Shown: positions 34,672 through 44,732 of the stretch, piece by piece | How the letters are laid out: every line of letters begins with the position of its first letter | Position numbering within the stretch: the stretch's first letter is position 1 | Source of the DNA: Hyaloperonospora brassicae | Taxonomy: Eukaryota; Oomycota; Peronosporomycetes; Peronosporales; Peronosporaceae | DNA length: 64,000 bases | Direction: 5' to 3' | Assembly: GCA_947650285.1 (NCBI GenBank) | Contig: CANTFL010000090.1 | Location: 1-64,000, forward strand | Position numbers and translations under genes: made by a program | The notes under the pieces: model-generated | What the model was told of the DNA's origin: nothing | The model's input: the letters and a program-made list of their open reading frames with translations, nothing else | The model's database searches: none

Positions 34672-35952
34672 ATGGGCGACAGTGCTCACGGCCGATTGCC
34701 GCGCTCGACGGTCCAGTTCGCGCTACTGCTACTGCTGCTGCTCGTGTCGCTCTCGAGTGGCTCTGCGACCTCTGGCAGCGTCGAGAATGAGGCCCCCACC
34801 CGATCATCCACACGCTCTTCAGCCACAAGTGACGTGGCCGCCGCCGCAACGGCCAACTCGACAGCGGAAGTCGGGGACAGCTCCAAGACGCTCTTGCACG
34901 AGAAACTGGCGGTCCTGGAGGCCTGTGGATGGCTGGTGCTGGTGCTGTACACGTCGCTGGCTCTGGCTATCGCGTGGCGCACGGCCCTGCACTTTCTGTA
35001 CGCGAGTCGGAGCGCCAAGAAGGTTTTCCACGTGACGCTCTTGGTGTCGACGCTGCTGCAGCTACCCGAAGCCATCGAGTGGATCTGCTTCCCCATGCTG
35101 ACGGAGTGGAAGGCCATGTACGTCTGCCGCTTGTACCCTCCGCTGCTTTTGTCGTTCTGTAAATCATACCTGGCTATCTGCTGGGCGGGCGTGGTGGCGG
35201 CAGGGCAGCCGATAGCCCAGCGACGGACTTCCAAGCTGATTGTCGTCTTCAACTCGCTCTTGGTGCTGTGGGGCGTGACGGTGCCCATTTTGCTGTCGAG
35301 CTTTCGCGACGACGCCGACGGCCAGTACAGCTTTATGCAGAGCAAGCTTCGAGACGTCTTACTGTATTCGGGCGTGCTTATCGTCGTGACGTACGGGATC
35401 CTGTTGGGCTATCAGGGCTTTCGCCTACGTCGTCGTCTGCTACATGCGCGCGGTGCCGTCCTCGCTTCCAGCGTCGAGAAGTCCCTCAACCAGCTCATGC
35501 TCTCCATCTTCATCTTCATCGTCTCGGACGCAGCTCGCTTGTTGGCCCTGGTGCTTAACCTATCGGGCGTTGCCGTGTCGATGGTCGTGTACCTCGTTCT
35601 TTACAACATCATCCCGAACGTCTTCCCGACCATATGCATGCTGTACCTCATGAGGAGGGTCACGGGCAGAGGTAGGAGTCACGTGGGGGTCAGCCACATC
35701 AAGGGACTTACTGCCAAGTTTGCGCTGGCAAAGAACCTGACGGGCTCGTACTCGGACGACGGCAGCAGACGAAGCACCGGCAACGGCATGGCTTCTTGCG
35801 CCTATGAGGCGAGCGCTGTTGCTGGAGCCGAGAGCGACTTCCAGAAGCAGCATCGGTATCTTCGCCAGCAACAGGACCACGTCCATGGCGCTAGAGAAGC
35901 CCGGCAGACCCCGGCGTTTTGCTGGGTCCGCGAGTCCACGGAGCTATGCTGA
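34672..35952 (+). CDS. Seven-TM membrane protein, THH1/TOM1-like or receptor-like
   Basis: A single 426-codon exon. Residues 1-32 look like a signal peptide (FALLLLLLLVSLSSGSA). A Ser/Thr/Ala-rich luminal or extracellular stretch follows, then seven hydrophobic segments. Recognisable pieces are WLVLVLYTSLALAIAW, a conserved FHVTLLVSTLLQLPEAIEWI, LLLSFCKSYLAICWAGVV, LIVVFNSLLVLWGVTVPILL, VLLYSGVLIVVTYGILL, MLSIFIFIVSDAARLLALVL and MVVYLVLYNIIPNVFPTICM. The tail is Ser/Gln-rich and cytoplasmic. Topology resembles THH1/TOM1/TOM3 or an orphan GPCR-like fold, but no diagnostic motif was found. The ATG at 34672 directly precedes the signal peptide; an upstream in-frame start would be GTG. Confidence 0.75.
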   Translation: MGDSAHGRLPRSTVQFALLLLLLLVSLSSGSATSGSVENEAPTRSSTRSSATSDVAAAATANSTAEVGDSSKTLLHEKLAVLEACGWLVLVLYTSLALAIAWRTALHFLYASRSAKKVFHVTLLVSTLLQLPEAIEWICFPMLTEWKAMYVCRLYPPLLLSFCKSYLAICWAGVVAAGQPIAQRRTSKLIVVFNSLLVLWGVTVPILLSSFRDDADGQYSFMQSKLRDVLLYSGVLIVVTYGILLGYQGFRLRRRLLHARGAVLASSVEKSLNQLMLSIFIFIVSDAARLLALVLNLSGVAVSMVVYLVLYNIIPNVFPTICMLYLMRRVTGRGRSHVGVSHIKGLTAKFALAKNLTGSYSDDGSRRSTGNGMASCAYEASAVAGAESDFQKQHRYLRQQQDHVHGAREARQTPAFCWVRESTELC

Positions 35953-36717
35953 GCCAGCCCGGTGGCAACAAGAGAGATAGCGACCTTTGACGTTCTAAGT
36001 TATTCCCCGCCGAGCTCTTTGCTGCGTTCGTTTTGCGCACAACTATAGCCTGTTCAGCTTGGAACATGCCCTCTTGTGAACAGCCGCACGACTTGTAGTC
36101 GACGCTACCACGTGCTTGATGTGTATGAAGTACGGACTCCATGCCTGAGACGGTTACTCTCAGTGCTGTTGCTTTCTTGCCTTCAGTTTGCAGTACCTCG
36201 ATGAGCTTTGCGTAAGCATAGACCACGCATCCAGTGAGGTGGACAAAGCACCTGCAGTCACCACGCGTTGTCAACGGTCTTGGCTCGAGGTCAGCATCAG
36301 TCCACTCAGCCGCTAGCACGACGACTTGGACTGCAGCGATGCAGCACATGCAAGCAGCTAAATCGCGATGTGCAAAGCGCGCCTGGCCTCGATAAAGATA
36401 CTGCATGGGCCTGTTTCGTGCAGGAAAGCTGACCGGATGGCTGCAGCACAACAAGCAACACACACACTGAAGGCGGCAGCAGCAGTGAGGCGCAAATCGG
36501 ATCTCTGCGCTTGTGTACAGCAAATGGCAGATAGTGTGAGCAGCAGCAACAGCAGAGCGAGTGTCCAACGTGTTCATAAGTGCATCTTAAACCCGAATGT
36601 AGCCACGAGTCGGAGGACCGAGCAGTGACGATTGCTTGCTGGCTTCCCCTAATGACCCGTGAGAACGGTCTGCGTCGTGCAAAGTCATACTGTATGCAAA
36701 GAGATGCTGCGCAGGCG
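35953..36717. other. Spacer; one unrecognised minus-strand open frame
   Basis: A 228-codon minus-strand frame (35891-36577) is open across most of it and overlaps the 3' end of the seven-TM gene. Part reads plausibly as protein (LQTEGKKATALRVTVSGMES), but I recognise nothing and its start is uncertain. Nothing else seen. Confidence 0.3.
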
Positions 36718-37371
36718 CTACTTCTTTTCATAGCGGGACCGTTTGATGCCCATGCCGGCCACAAAACCCTCACCTGCAAAGAACACAGCGCCAGAGAATC
36801 GTGAGCTTAGCAACTGACATCTGCTGCTGTCCGTCGCTCATGTATGTGCTCACCTTCTTTCCTGCCTTCGTGGGTCGCATCGGACCATGTCTTCTTCATA
36901 CCCTCTTCGTGGAACCCCAACTTTTCCAGCTCTTCCTGTTGCATCAGACCCCTATTTTGCACACATTCAACACCCGTCAGGTACTCAGAGACGTCACTTG
37001 CGACAAGAAACACGCAACAACAACGGTACAATGTAACACAATGCCATACAACAGCGACGCAACTATTAGTTGTATACTATTTACTATTGTAGATAGTATA
37101 CAACTACGATGCAATACAACTACTATAACAAACACAATAGTATACAACTACAATACAACAGCGATACACAATATCGCGAGACGCACTTGTCCATCCGGCA
37201 CTGCAGGTACTCGGCCGAGAGCTTCTTGCAGTCAATGTGGCTGTTGCCATGCTCGCGCATGCAGGCCAGGAATCTCTTCATCACGGGCTTGCACTCGCCA
37301 TAATGGTCCAATGGGAACGAGCCCTTCTGCGGCGGTCGCTTGTTCTGCGAAGGCGCCTGCGCAGCGTTCAT
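36718..37371 (-). CDS. COX19: COX19, cytochrome c oxidase assembly protein
   Basis: Three minus-strand exons, 37371-37187, 36951-36902 and 36773-36718, give 96 residues with phases 2 and 1 matching at both joins. The protein has QKGSFPLDHYGECKPV, the Cox19 hallmark, then twin CX9C motifs with Cys 27/37 and 48/58. A YLQCRMDKGLMQQEEL stretch and EKLGF follow, as in yeast and human COX19. It is a small copper-linked factor of the mitochondrial intermembrane space, imported through MIA40, needed for complex IV assembly. Intron 1 (36952-37186) is AT-rich and full of ATACAACTA-like repeats, unlike the neighbouring DNA. Its ATG is 166 bases from the divergent GNAT gene. Confidence 0.93.
37023..37178. 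repeat. AT-rich ATACAACTA-type simple repeat inside COX19 intron 1
   Basis: Short units such as TATACAACTA, AATACAACTA and GATACACA recur irregularly, and a GTATAC palindrome-like element appears several times (for example at 37075-37100). Base composition is far lower in GC than the flanks. It looks like a local expansion inside an intron. Confidence 0.7.
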
Positions 37372-37537
37372 CCCAATCACCCGATGAAAACGCAACAACT
37401 GCTTTTTATAACTTGCAACTACCGACTCGCCATGCCGCGACGTTTACCTTCGAGTCACACGTGGGCCCCACGGGTCAAAATCGCGATCTGATTGGACCGT
37501 TTTCGACGTGCCCACTAATCAGTTGCCAGGAACAGCG

Positions 37538-38410
37538 ATGCTGACGCCAGCGGTGGCCGTTGGCATTGCGGCCGGCGCTGTGGTGTTCGTGGGCTCGCTG
37601 CTCGCAGTGTTTATGCTACTGCGACATGGCGGGTCGTTCGAGCGCATGCAGCAGGAGGCAGCGGGGCTGCCGACGACGTTGGGGGAGCAGAAGCCGCTGC
37701 TGTACGACGAACTGCTGGAGAAGGCAAAGACTTGGGGCGCTCGTCCAGCGCAGCTGGGCACGGACCAGTTGCTGGAAGGGAAGTGCGTCTGCGTGAGGGA
37801 CTTTTGCGCCTATAGAGACGCTGCGGATCTCTTTGCTATCTCGAGTGGGGAGCGACGCGGCGGTCTCTTTCGCGACGTGACGTACGACGCCGACGAGATG
37901 ATCTGGAGGTACCTCCCACACGGACCGTTTGCGTCAGCCGCTGCGTTTCAGCGGTTCTACGCGACGGAGAAGGACGATGCACGTCACTTTGTGCTGGTGC
38001 ATCGAGAGAGCAAGCAGTCGATTGGAATGGTGACGCTGGGCGAGCACTCGCCGACAGACCTTCGTATCGAGTTGATGCACTTGTGGCTCACGCCGGCTTT
38101 CCAGAACACCACGGCAATGACAGAGAGCGTTTTGCTGCTGTTGACGTATCTGTTCGATAGGGGATACCGTCGAGTGGAGTGGCGGTGTGACGGGCACAAT
38201 GTTCGCGCTCGACGTGCTGCGCACTCGTTGGGATTCACTTTTGAAGGTGTGATGCGGAAGCACCGAATCGTCAAGAGCTGCAACTGCGACACTGTTGTCT
38301 TTGCGGCTATCAACAGCGAGTGGAAGGTCATGCGAGGGCATCTCGAACACAAGCTCTGGCAAGCGCTGCATAGGGATAGTGGTGAGTCGGACGTGAAGAA
38401 GACGCAATGA
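37538..38410 (+). CDS. GNAT-family N-acetyltransferase with N-terminal membrane anchor
   Basis: A single exon of 290 codons. Residues about 4-28 are a hydrophobic helix (AVAVGIAAGAVVFVGSLLAVFML), likely a membrane anchor. From about 85 on it follows the RimJ/RimL-like GNAT fold: substrate-side segment WRYLPHGPFASAAAFQRFY, a beta strand FVLVHRESKQSIGMVTLGEH, ELMHLWLTPAFQNTTAMTES in place of the usual acetyl-CoA loop, and the last strand-helix FDRGYRRVEWRCDGHNVRAR, then AHSLGFTFEGVMRKH. This C-terminal block (N..SR.AA..LGF..EG..R) is the diagnostic part. Substrate unknown. The first ATG is at 37538; upstream in-frame codons start only with GTG. It diverges from COX19. Confidence 0.85.
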   Translation: MLTPAVAVGIAAGAVVFVGSLLAVFMLLRHGGSFERMQQEAAGLPTTLGEQKPLLYDELLEKAKTWGARPAQLGTDQLLEGKCVCVRDFCAYRDAADLFAISSGERRGGLFRDVTYDADEMIWRYLPHGPFASAAAFQRFYATEKDDARHFVLVHRESKQSIGMVTLGEHSPTDLRIELMHLWLTPAFQNTTAMTESVLLLLTYLFDRGYRRVEWRCDGHNVRARRAAHSLGFTFEGVMRKHRIVKSCNCDTVVFAAINSEWKVMRGHLEHKLWQALHRDSGESDVKKTQ

Positions 38411-38528
38411 ATATTGGTTGTAAAAAGCGTGGCGTGTGTTCCGTGCCAGCGATTGATATGTCTCTACATGGTTATGATGTACTTCCCTGCTTACGTTGTC
38501 CCTCACTCGAGTACAGGCTGTCCTAAAG

Positions 38529-40135
38529 CTAGTCGATCTTATCGACACGGCCACTCTGGCTGCCAGACCGCCGTGCCTTGTGATAAGCGTTTTGGTCGAC
38601 CAAGTGCACTTCTGCGTGCTCGAGCCAGCTGATGAGCGCAAACGTCTTCTCCGAGTGCTTCATGAGCCAATGGTACGTGAGCCAGACTTGCATAGTGATG
38701 TAGATAGCGATGAGGACATCGAGAGTGTAATGCAAACGCGTGCCCACGATAGCAAAGATACCAAAAGCCGACATGACATACGTGTAGTAGCGAATCATCC
38801 ACAATACGCACGGGAAGCGTCGAGTGAATGGTGTGTTCAACTCCGAGCGGACACAGTACTGCGTGCATCAATGACGACAGCGGTTAGCGACCTCAGACAT
38901 GATGACAGTGATGTGCGAGATAGAGCGTTAGCCATACCGTTCCGGCGAACATGCAACAGAGGATCAGAAAGACAGCGTGGCCGCTAAAGATCATGTCACC
39001 ACACGTAATGTGCTGTGACGGGCGGATCAGCACCTTCCACGCGCGAAAGAAAGCTCTGCAGTTTACGCACAACAGCTGTCCTTAGATTCTTGCAACTGCT
39101 GCATCATTGGTGTAGCTACAAGAACGCCAAACTGAGATGCACGTACTTTGGGAAGATAGGGAGAGACTTGTAGTTTCCGCGATCCGTGTCGAACTGGGAA
39201 ATGCACATGGGACTGGCGTCTGGCAGCGACGTCACCGCCACGCAGCAAGCTCGCATGAGGTTGATGATCGCAAAGATGAAGCAGAAACGACGTATGATCA
39301 ACAAGCGCTGCAACAGTCCATCCAAACCAAACCGAAAAAACGACAAACAACCGTGAGTGACCGCTGTATCAATCTGCAGCAGAAAAGTGAAGCACAAGAA
39401 CGACAAGACGCACCCGCGGATGCAGAATGAAGATTAGCGAGGTGAGCGTGCCAACGGCTGCAAGGAACTCGTCCGGCAGGTCGAACCACTCAATATACGT
39501 CGTCTGGCCGTAGATCTTTGTCATGACAAATTTAAAGAGGTCGTGCCCTAGATCTGGAAGGGTCTTGAGATCCGTGCGTTCCTTCGTGAGGTCCATGATC
39601 ACTACATTCGGCGTGCGCCAGCTATCCGCAGCGCCCATCGTACAGCCACAGCCACAACACACAGCGTCAACTACTGCGATCCTCGTGCGACCTGATGAAC
39701 CCAAAGCAGCAACCAAACCACACGGACACCGTACCCGGCAATCACAGCAGCCAACGTATTCAGGTACGAGGCAATCGCAAAGATCGAGAGCGAGAAGGCC
39801 AGCCGCGAGAGGTACGCGTAGCTCAGCATCTCCGCGATGAAGCCCTGGCGCCCCGAGTGGTCGATCGCGCGGCCTTTGATGTACTGCAAGTTCTCGCCCA
39901 CGCGGTTGCGCTGGTCCGAGACGTAGAGCGACATGTCCTGCAGGTTCTTCTCCACGCGCGAGCGCAGCACGAGCCCATGGCGAGAGACGAGCGCCCGCGT
40001 CGTGGCGGCGACAACGCCCACGAAGAGCAGAGAGAACGAGATGATGATGAGGAAGCCCGACGGATCGAAAGCTGACACTGGTCGGGCTTTCATCGCGTAG
40101 AAGTGCGACGTGCAGTAGTCGGTCCAGCTCTCCAT
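38529..40135 (-). CDS. Sphingomyelin synthase-like (SMS/PAP2-C) phosphotransferase
   Basis: Five minus-strand exons are proposed: 40135-39735, 39621-39414, 39373-39147, 39055-38938 and 38858-38529, 427 residues. Phases agree at all joins. The catalytic triad of the SMS family is visible: CGDMIFSGH with His305, then GTRLHYTLD with His361 and Asp365, followed by IAIYITMQVW. LLIIRRFCFIFAIINLMRAC and VTSLPDASPMC match the region before the active site. Several membrane helices are present. SMS enzymes move a phospho-headgroup to ceramide; whether the product here is ceramide phosphoethanolamine, phosphoinositol or sphingomyelin cannot be read. The first donor is uncertain: GTACGG at 39734 is preferred because it restores frame to WRTPNVVIMDL, over GTCGCA at 39691. 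Confidence 0.87.
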
Positions 40136-40520
40136 CCTCGAGGCAACAGCAGCGGCAATAGCGGCAGTAGCAATAGCAGTAGCAGTAGCAGTCACTCGAC
40201 TTTGTTCGCAATTGGCGTTGGGGTTTCGTAACTTGTTCACTGGGAAAGACACAACGCGCGAATTGGGCTCACGGCACGGGCCGACTGGTGCACCCAAAGG
40301 GCCAAAATGGGTACACGAAAGCGCAGACGGTCCGATTCGCACGCGCGCGCGTGTCCCCTTTTTTTTCGTCGCCCCAAGCGATGGACAAAACACAGCGTGC
40401 GTACTTAGTGACGGATGATCGCCGGCGTCGGTCGGTAGGTGCGATCGCGTGGTCCGTGCGCACTTAGCACAAAAGGGACCAAAAGTAACGACCCCACCTT
40501 CGCAGCCGACGGCCGCGACA

Positions 40521-42537
40521 ATGGCCGTGCGTGTAACGACGCCCGAGATTCGGCTGCACTGCGGCCCCACGGGACTCAATGAGGCCGTCCTGTCGCTCGA
40601 CTTTCTGCACCTCCACGGAAAGATCGATCGAGACGCTGCTGCTGTCCCGGACACGCCGCTGCTGGCCACGGGCGGCGCCGACAAGGAGATCAAGTTGTGG
40701 CGCGTGAGTCGAGACGCCGATGCTACAACGAGCGCAGCGCTCGAGTTCGTCTTCAGTCTCTCGGGCCACGACCGCAGCGTCAACTGCGTGCGGTTCTCGC
40801 CCAATGGCGCGTACTTGGCGTCCGCCAGCGACGACACGTCGATCATTCTCTGGACAAAGCCCAAGACAGCAGGCGACGACTGGCGGTGGGACCACATCTC
40901 GTCGCTCAGCGACGTGGGCCGCAAGATCCTCTCGCTGGGACACAAGGGCGACATCACGGACCTGTCGTGGTCGCCCGACTCGGCGTTTCTCTGCTCGACT
41001 TCAGTCGACAATCGCTGCGTGATTTGGGACGTGGAGAAAGGAGACGTGGCCGAGCGGCGCAAAGACCACACGCAGTACGTCCAGGGCGTCGCGTGGGACC
41101 CGCTCAATGAGCTCCTTGTGACGGAAAGCAACGACCGTACGTGTCGCGTCTACTCGCTCAGTGGCTTTGGCGCGGCCACTCGGCCAGATGGGAAGAAACA
41201 GCGGCGCAAGTTTGTAGGCATCCAGACGTTGAAGACACGTGAATTTGGGGCACCACAGAGCGGATCTACTGGGGCAGCAAAGAGCGACAACGAAGGCAAG
41301 GAGAGTGTAAAGAATGTGGAGGACGCTGAAGGAACGTCTGCAGTTGCAGGAGAGTCGGCGCCTAAAGCTCTGCTGGCGCAGAAGCACCGGATGTTCCTGG
41401 ATGATACGTGTCCTGCATTCTCTCGTCGGCCCGCATGGACGCCAGACGGAAGCTATTTCTTGGCGCCAACTGGGACGTTTCGAGCAAGCGAGTCGGCAAC
41501 TGCGGTGAACACAGTGTATGCGTTCTCGCGAGGTAACTTGAGTCAGCCGACGCTGCACCTCCCCGGCCAGAAGAAGGCGTCGCTTGGTGTTCGCTGCAGC
41601 CCCCTGCTCTACGAATTGCGGCGTCAAAGCGACCATCCAGGAAGCTTGCCTTTGCCCAACTTTTTCAAGACGGAGTACCGCTCTGTATTTGCTGTGATTA
41701 CTCTTGACGCTGTTATCATCTACGACACTCAAGTACGTTGCGTTGCTGATGCTCTGTACGGTCTCACCACTAACTACTGTCGGTTGTTGCGTCGTGACGT
41801 CGACATGTCCAGCAATCGCATCCAATATGTACGATAAGAGGCCTCCACTACGCAGACTTGACGGACGCGGCCTGGACAGCGGACGGCCAGGTGCTGAGCA
41901 TCTCGTCGACGGATGGCTATCTATCGATCATCCAGTTCGAAGATGGCTTTTTCGGGACAAGCGTTTCTCGCGAAGGTGAGTGTCAACAATGTATGTATAC
42001 TTCTTGCTGCGCTGATGTACAACTGACGATGTACGCTTGGTGCTCTCGCGTGAAGATCAAGTTGCTCTAAACGAGACCAAGATGCGTCGAATGTTTGCGA
42101 CACCGAAGAAGGTGCGCAAGAAAGCTAGAAGTCAGGTGCTGGCGCAGACCACGCCAAAGGAGCAACCGCCAGCGAAGGCCTCTCTCACAAAGTCGAGACC
42201 GCAGCAGGTATCAGACCCCGTTATGCGCGTCAATCAGAACTCAGAGGGGCACAGTGCTGCCAACCCTGTCAATCTACTGCAGGTGAGGAAAAAGCGCAAG
42301 GCCTCACCGGTGGTGGTGCCAGCTGCGGCCACGTCTGTGGCACACGCTAGCAGTACTTCTGCAAGCAGTGCGCCACTGACATCTAGTGCTCCAGCACATG
42401 GCACAGAGACGACTGTTCGAGACCAAGTGAGTCCCTCTCCCGAGCTCGTGTCTGTGGAAACACAGCCAACCGAAGCACCACCGACCGAAGAGCACACTCG
42501 TGGTAGCGGTGCGGTCGACGATCGTCTGAGTATGTGA
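40521..42537 (+). CDS. CHAF1B: Chromatin assembly factor 1 subunit B (p60/FAS2-like)
   Basis: Three exons, 40521-41732, 41813-41975 and 42056-42537, give 618 residues with phases 0 and 1 matching. Seven WD40 blades are seen, including LLATGGADKEIKLWRV, HDRSVNCVRFSPNGAYLASA, GHKGDITDLSWSPDSAFLCS, TSVDNRCVIWDVEKGD and HTQYVQGVAWDPLNELLVTE. The exon 1-2 join spells YDTQ then QSHP, and exon 2 continues DAAWTADGQVLSISSTDGYL, the CAF-1 p60 signature block. A basic, disordered C-terminus follows. CAF-1 deposits H3-H4 behind the replication fork. It is divergent from the sphingolipid enzyme with 385 bp between starts. Confidence high. Confidence 0.92.
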
Positions 42538-42650
42538 TATAAGTCAAGAGTGTAAGTGTCAGCAAGGTCATGAGTGACACAAACGCATCGTTGCTGGTTT
42601 TGCACCGCATGCTAGTTGCTCCTGCCCTCGCGTGCGTCTCTGACACCACG

Positions 42651-43232
42651 TCACAGCAACCCCTTGTCCATGCCTGGCAGCTCGAACGCCTTGATGGTCC
42701 TGAAGACGAGAAAGTAGCCATAAGCGCAGCCCAGTCCTCCGAGCAGCAGAATGTTTAGCCAATGCAGTATCGAGTGGCTCTCTGGCGACACGAGCTGTGC
42801 TCGAAGAAGCGTCAGGGTCTGGAGCGAAAAGCAGATGCAATAGGCTTGGCAAAAGGTGCGTCGGACGAGAGCGTCGCTCACGAGCCGCGTGCGCCACACC
42901 ATCCAGCCTTGTGCCAGGGTCAGTGCACCTGCAATGCACAACACCAGTGTTGGCACATGCGTCAGAAGAGAGCACGTCGTCGCCATCGTCGTCGTCATCG
43001 TCATCGAGCAGCAGTCAGCGAATGTCAGAGCAAAGAGCGAGAGATGGCTACATGTGGACGCACCGTACAGACGGAGGAACTCGTGCGCCATGTGCGTGTT
43101 GTTGCTCGCGTCGCCCAGTATCGGCGACATGAGCGCGTGCGGCGTGAGGAAGCAGAACGCGCCCGTCACTGCTGCAATGGCCATGTGCACGGCAAACAGC
43201 AGGTCCAGCTGACGTCGCACGGCCTGCACCAT
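42651..43232 (-). CDS. Small polytopic membrane protein of unknown function
   Basis: A single exon, 193 codons, starting MVQAVRRQLDLLFAVHMAI. Four or five hydrophobic segments are visible: LLFAVHMAIAAVTGAFCFL, LRLYGASTCSHLSLFALTFA, LVLCIAGALTLAQGWMVW, YCICFSLQTLTLLRA and ILLLGGLGCAYGYFLVF. A Met/Thr-rich stretch (MTMTTTMATT) lies between the second and third. No catalytic motif or known domain is recognised. The upstream in-frame extension is repeat-derived, so the ATG at 43232 is chosen. It ends 113 bases from the CAF-1B stop (tail to tail). Confidence 0.7.
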   Translation of the reverse strand: MVQAVRRQLDLLFAVHMAIAAVTGAFCFLTPHALMSPILGDASNNTHMAHEFLRLYGASTCSHLSLFALTFADCCSMTMTTTMATTCSLLTHVPTLVLCIAGALTLAQGWMVWRTRLVSDALVRRTFCQAYCICFSLQTLTLLRAQLVSPESHSILHWLNILLLGGLGCAYGYFLVFRTIKAFELPGMDKGLL

Positions 43233-43294
43233 TCTGCTGTGCGAGGCGCGGCAAACGTGCGTCGTGGTGAGTCGCACGTTGACGGCACACCAAC

Positions 43295-43480
43295 GGCACA
43301 CCACCGAAACACCACCGACACATCACCGACACACGACTGACACGCGACTGACACACGATTGGCACACTACCGACACATCACCGACACACGACTGACACGC
43401 GACTGACACACGATTGGCACACCACTATCACATCACCGACACACGATTAACACACCACCGACACACCACATACCCCCCAC
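43295..43480. repeat. CACCGACACA/CACGACTGACA minisatellite in a divergent promoter
   Basis: About 185 bases of imperfect CACCGACACA and CGACTGACACG units. A longer period of about 55 bases is also seen: ACACGACTGACACGCGACTG starts at 43331 and again at 43386. It fills most of the 273 bp between the divergent membrane-protein and p24 genes. Confidence 0.85.
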
Positions 43481-43505
43481 GAGGAGTTGAGGTGAAAAAA
43501 AGCCA

Positions 43506-44410
43506 ATGAGCCACTCGGTCGTCGCGCTGCTGCTGCCGCTGCTGCTGCTGGTGGTGGGCCTTCCAGCGCTGGCCAATGCCATGCACGTGACGGTCCCGTC
43601 GGGCGCGACCGAGTGCTTCTCGGTCGAAGCAGACAGCTTCAAAGAGGGCATCTCGCTCAACTACGAAGCGCTGCGTGGCGTAGCAGACGAACTCAAGACG
43701 GAGCTGCTGGACGGCAAACATAAGGTGGTCTACACCCGCAACGGCGCGTCAGGGCGGTACGTGAGCCCCATTGGCGAGGTCGGGACGCACTCGGTGTGCT
43801 TCAACAACGAGCACGCGAGCGCGGGCGATGTGGTGATCGGCTTCTCCTTCCACGCCGACGATCCGAGTCACGAGGTGCTCTCGAACGCGGACGCCACAAA
43901 GATCAGTGAGTAGCTGCGCTGCACTCTACTGTACTCTACCGCACTCTACTGCACTCTACTGCACTCTACTGCACGTCACCTTCTTGTCGCTGTCGCAGTG
44001 AGTGCTGGACTTGGGCTAACAACGTGTTGATACTTTGCGTGCACCTGCTGCACTCTTGACGATGGAACGGCAGAGCACGTGCAGGAGCTCGAGGACATTG
44101 TGTACGAGCTGAGCGTGAATCTCGACACCGTCAAGGACACGCAAGCGTTCATGAAGGCCATCGCAAACTACCACGACGAGCGTATGCTGCGTGAACCCGC
44201 TCGAGTCGCTACTGCGTCACTAACTCGATCGTTGCTGCTGACTGTTTTGTGTTGGGCGTGTTGTCGTTGCGTGTTGTTGTTGCAGTGATCACGAGCACAC
44301 ACAGTCGCGTCATGTGGTGGACGTTCGTCGAGATGGTCGTACTCACGGCCGTCTCGTTCGCCCAGCTGTCGTTCTTGCGACGCGCGCTCGAGGTGCGACG
44401 TATCCTGTAG
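43506..44410 (+). CDS. p24/TMED (emp24/gp25L/GOLD) cargo receptor
   Basis: Three exons, 43506-43905, 44074-44181 and 44286-44410, give 210 residues; phases 1 and 1 match. A signal peptide (VVALLLPLLLLVVGLPALANA) is followed by the GOLD domain with SGATECFSVEAD and VGTHSVCFNNEHASAGDVVI carrying the two disulfide Cys. A coiled-coil (HVQELEDIVYELSVNLD) and SRVMWWTFVEMVVLTAVSFA lead into the transmembrane helix and a short cytosolic tail ending RRALEVRRIL. p24 proteins select cargo in COPI/COPII vesicles between ER and Golgi. The tail lacks a clear KKxx. Intron 1 (43906-44073) starts with an 11-nt tandem repeat (CTCTACTGCA units, 43921-43975). Confidence 0.92.
43921..43975. repeat. Short tandem repeat (CACTCTACTG units) in p24 intron 1
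   Basis: An 11-nt unit of the type GCACTCTACTG/C is repeated about five times with single-base changes. It is wholly intronic. Confidence 0.85.
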
Positions 44411-44732
44411 CCCACCAACGAAGCAGCTGCTGCCACTGCTGCTAGTGCAGTTGCTACTACTTGTCAAGTTCGCGTGGGATTGCCGCCGTCTTGCAAGTGC
44501 CATTGCAGATACTGAAAGTGCATTGTCGCGAGCATTGCCGTCCTGCCGAGCGACGCACGTTCCTCCTGTGCTGCACATTCGACAGTCCGTCGCAGGCGTA
44601 CCCCACACCTGCCAGTCAATAAATGTCCAACAATCAGTGCATCCACAGCCGAGAAAAACGTCAAAAACAGCCAAAACCAGCCAAAAAGCTCTGTCGGTCG
44701 TCGTCGCGTCCGCATTTACACTTGGTTAACGT
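44411..44732. other. Spacer between p24 and tyrosyl-tRNA synthetase genes
   Basis: Holds the p24 3' UTR and the promoter of the next gene. An AATAAA at 44618-44623 could be the p24 polyadenylation signal. No other feature seen. Confidence 0.5.

Noticed and set aside
35891..36577. 228-codon minus-strand frame after the seven-TM gene
   Set aside because: Overlaps that gene's 3' end antisense and lacks any known motif. Mentioned only in the spacer entry.
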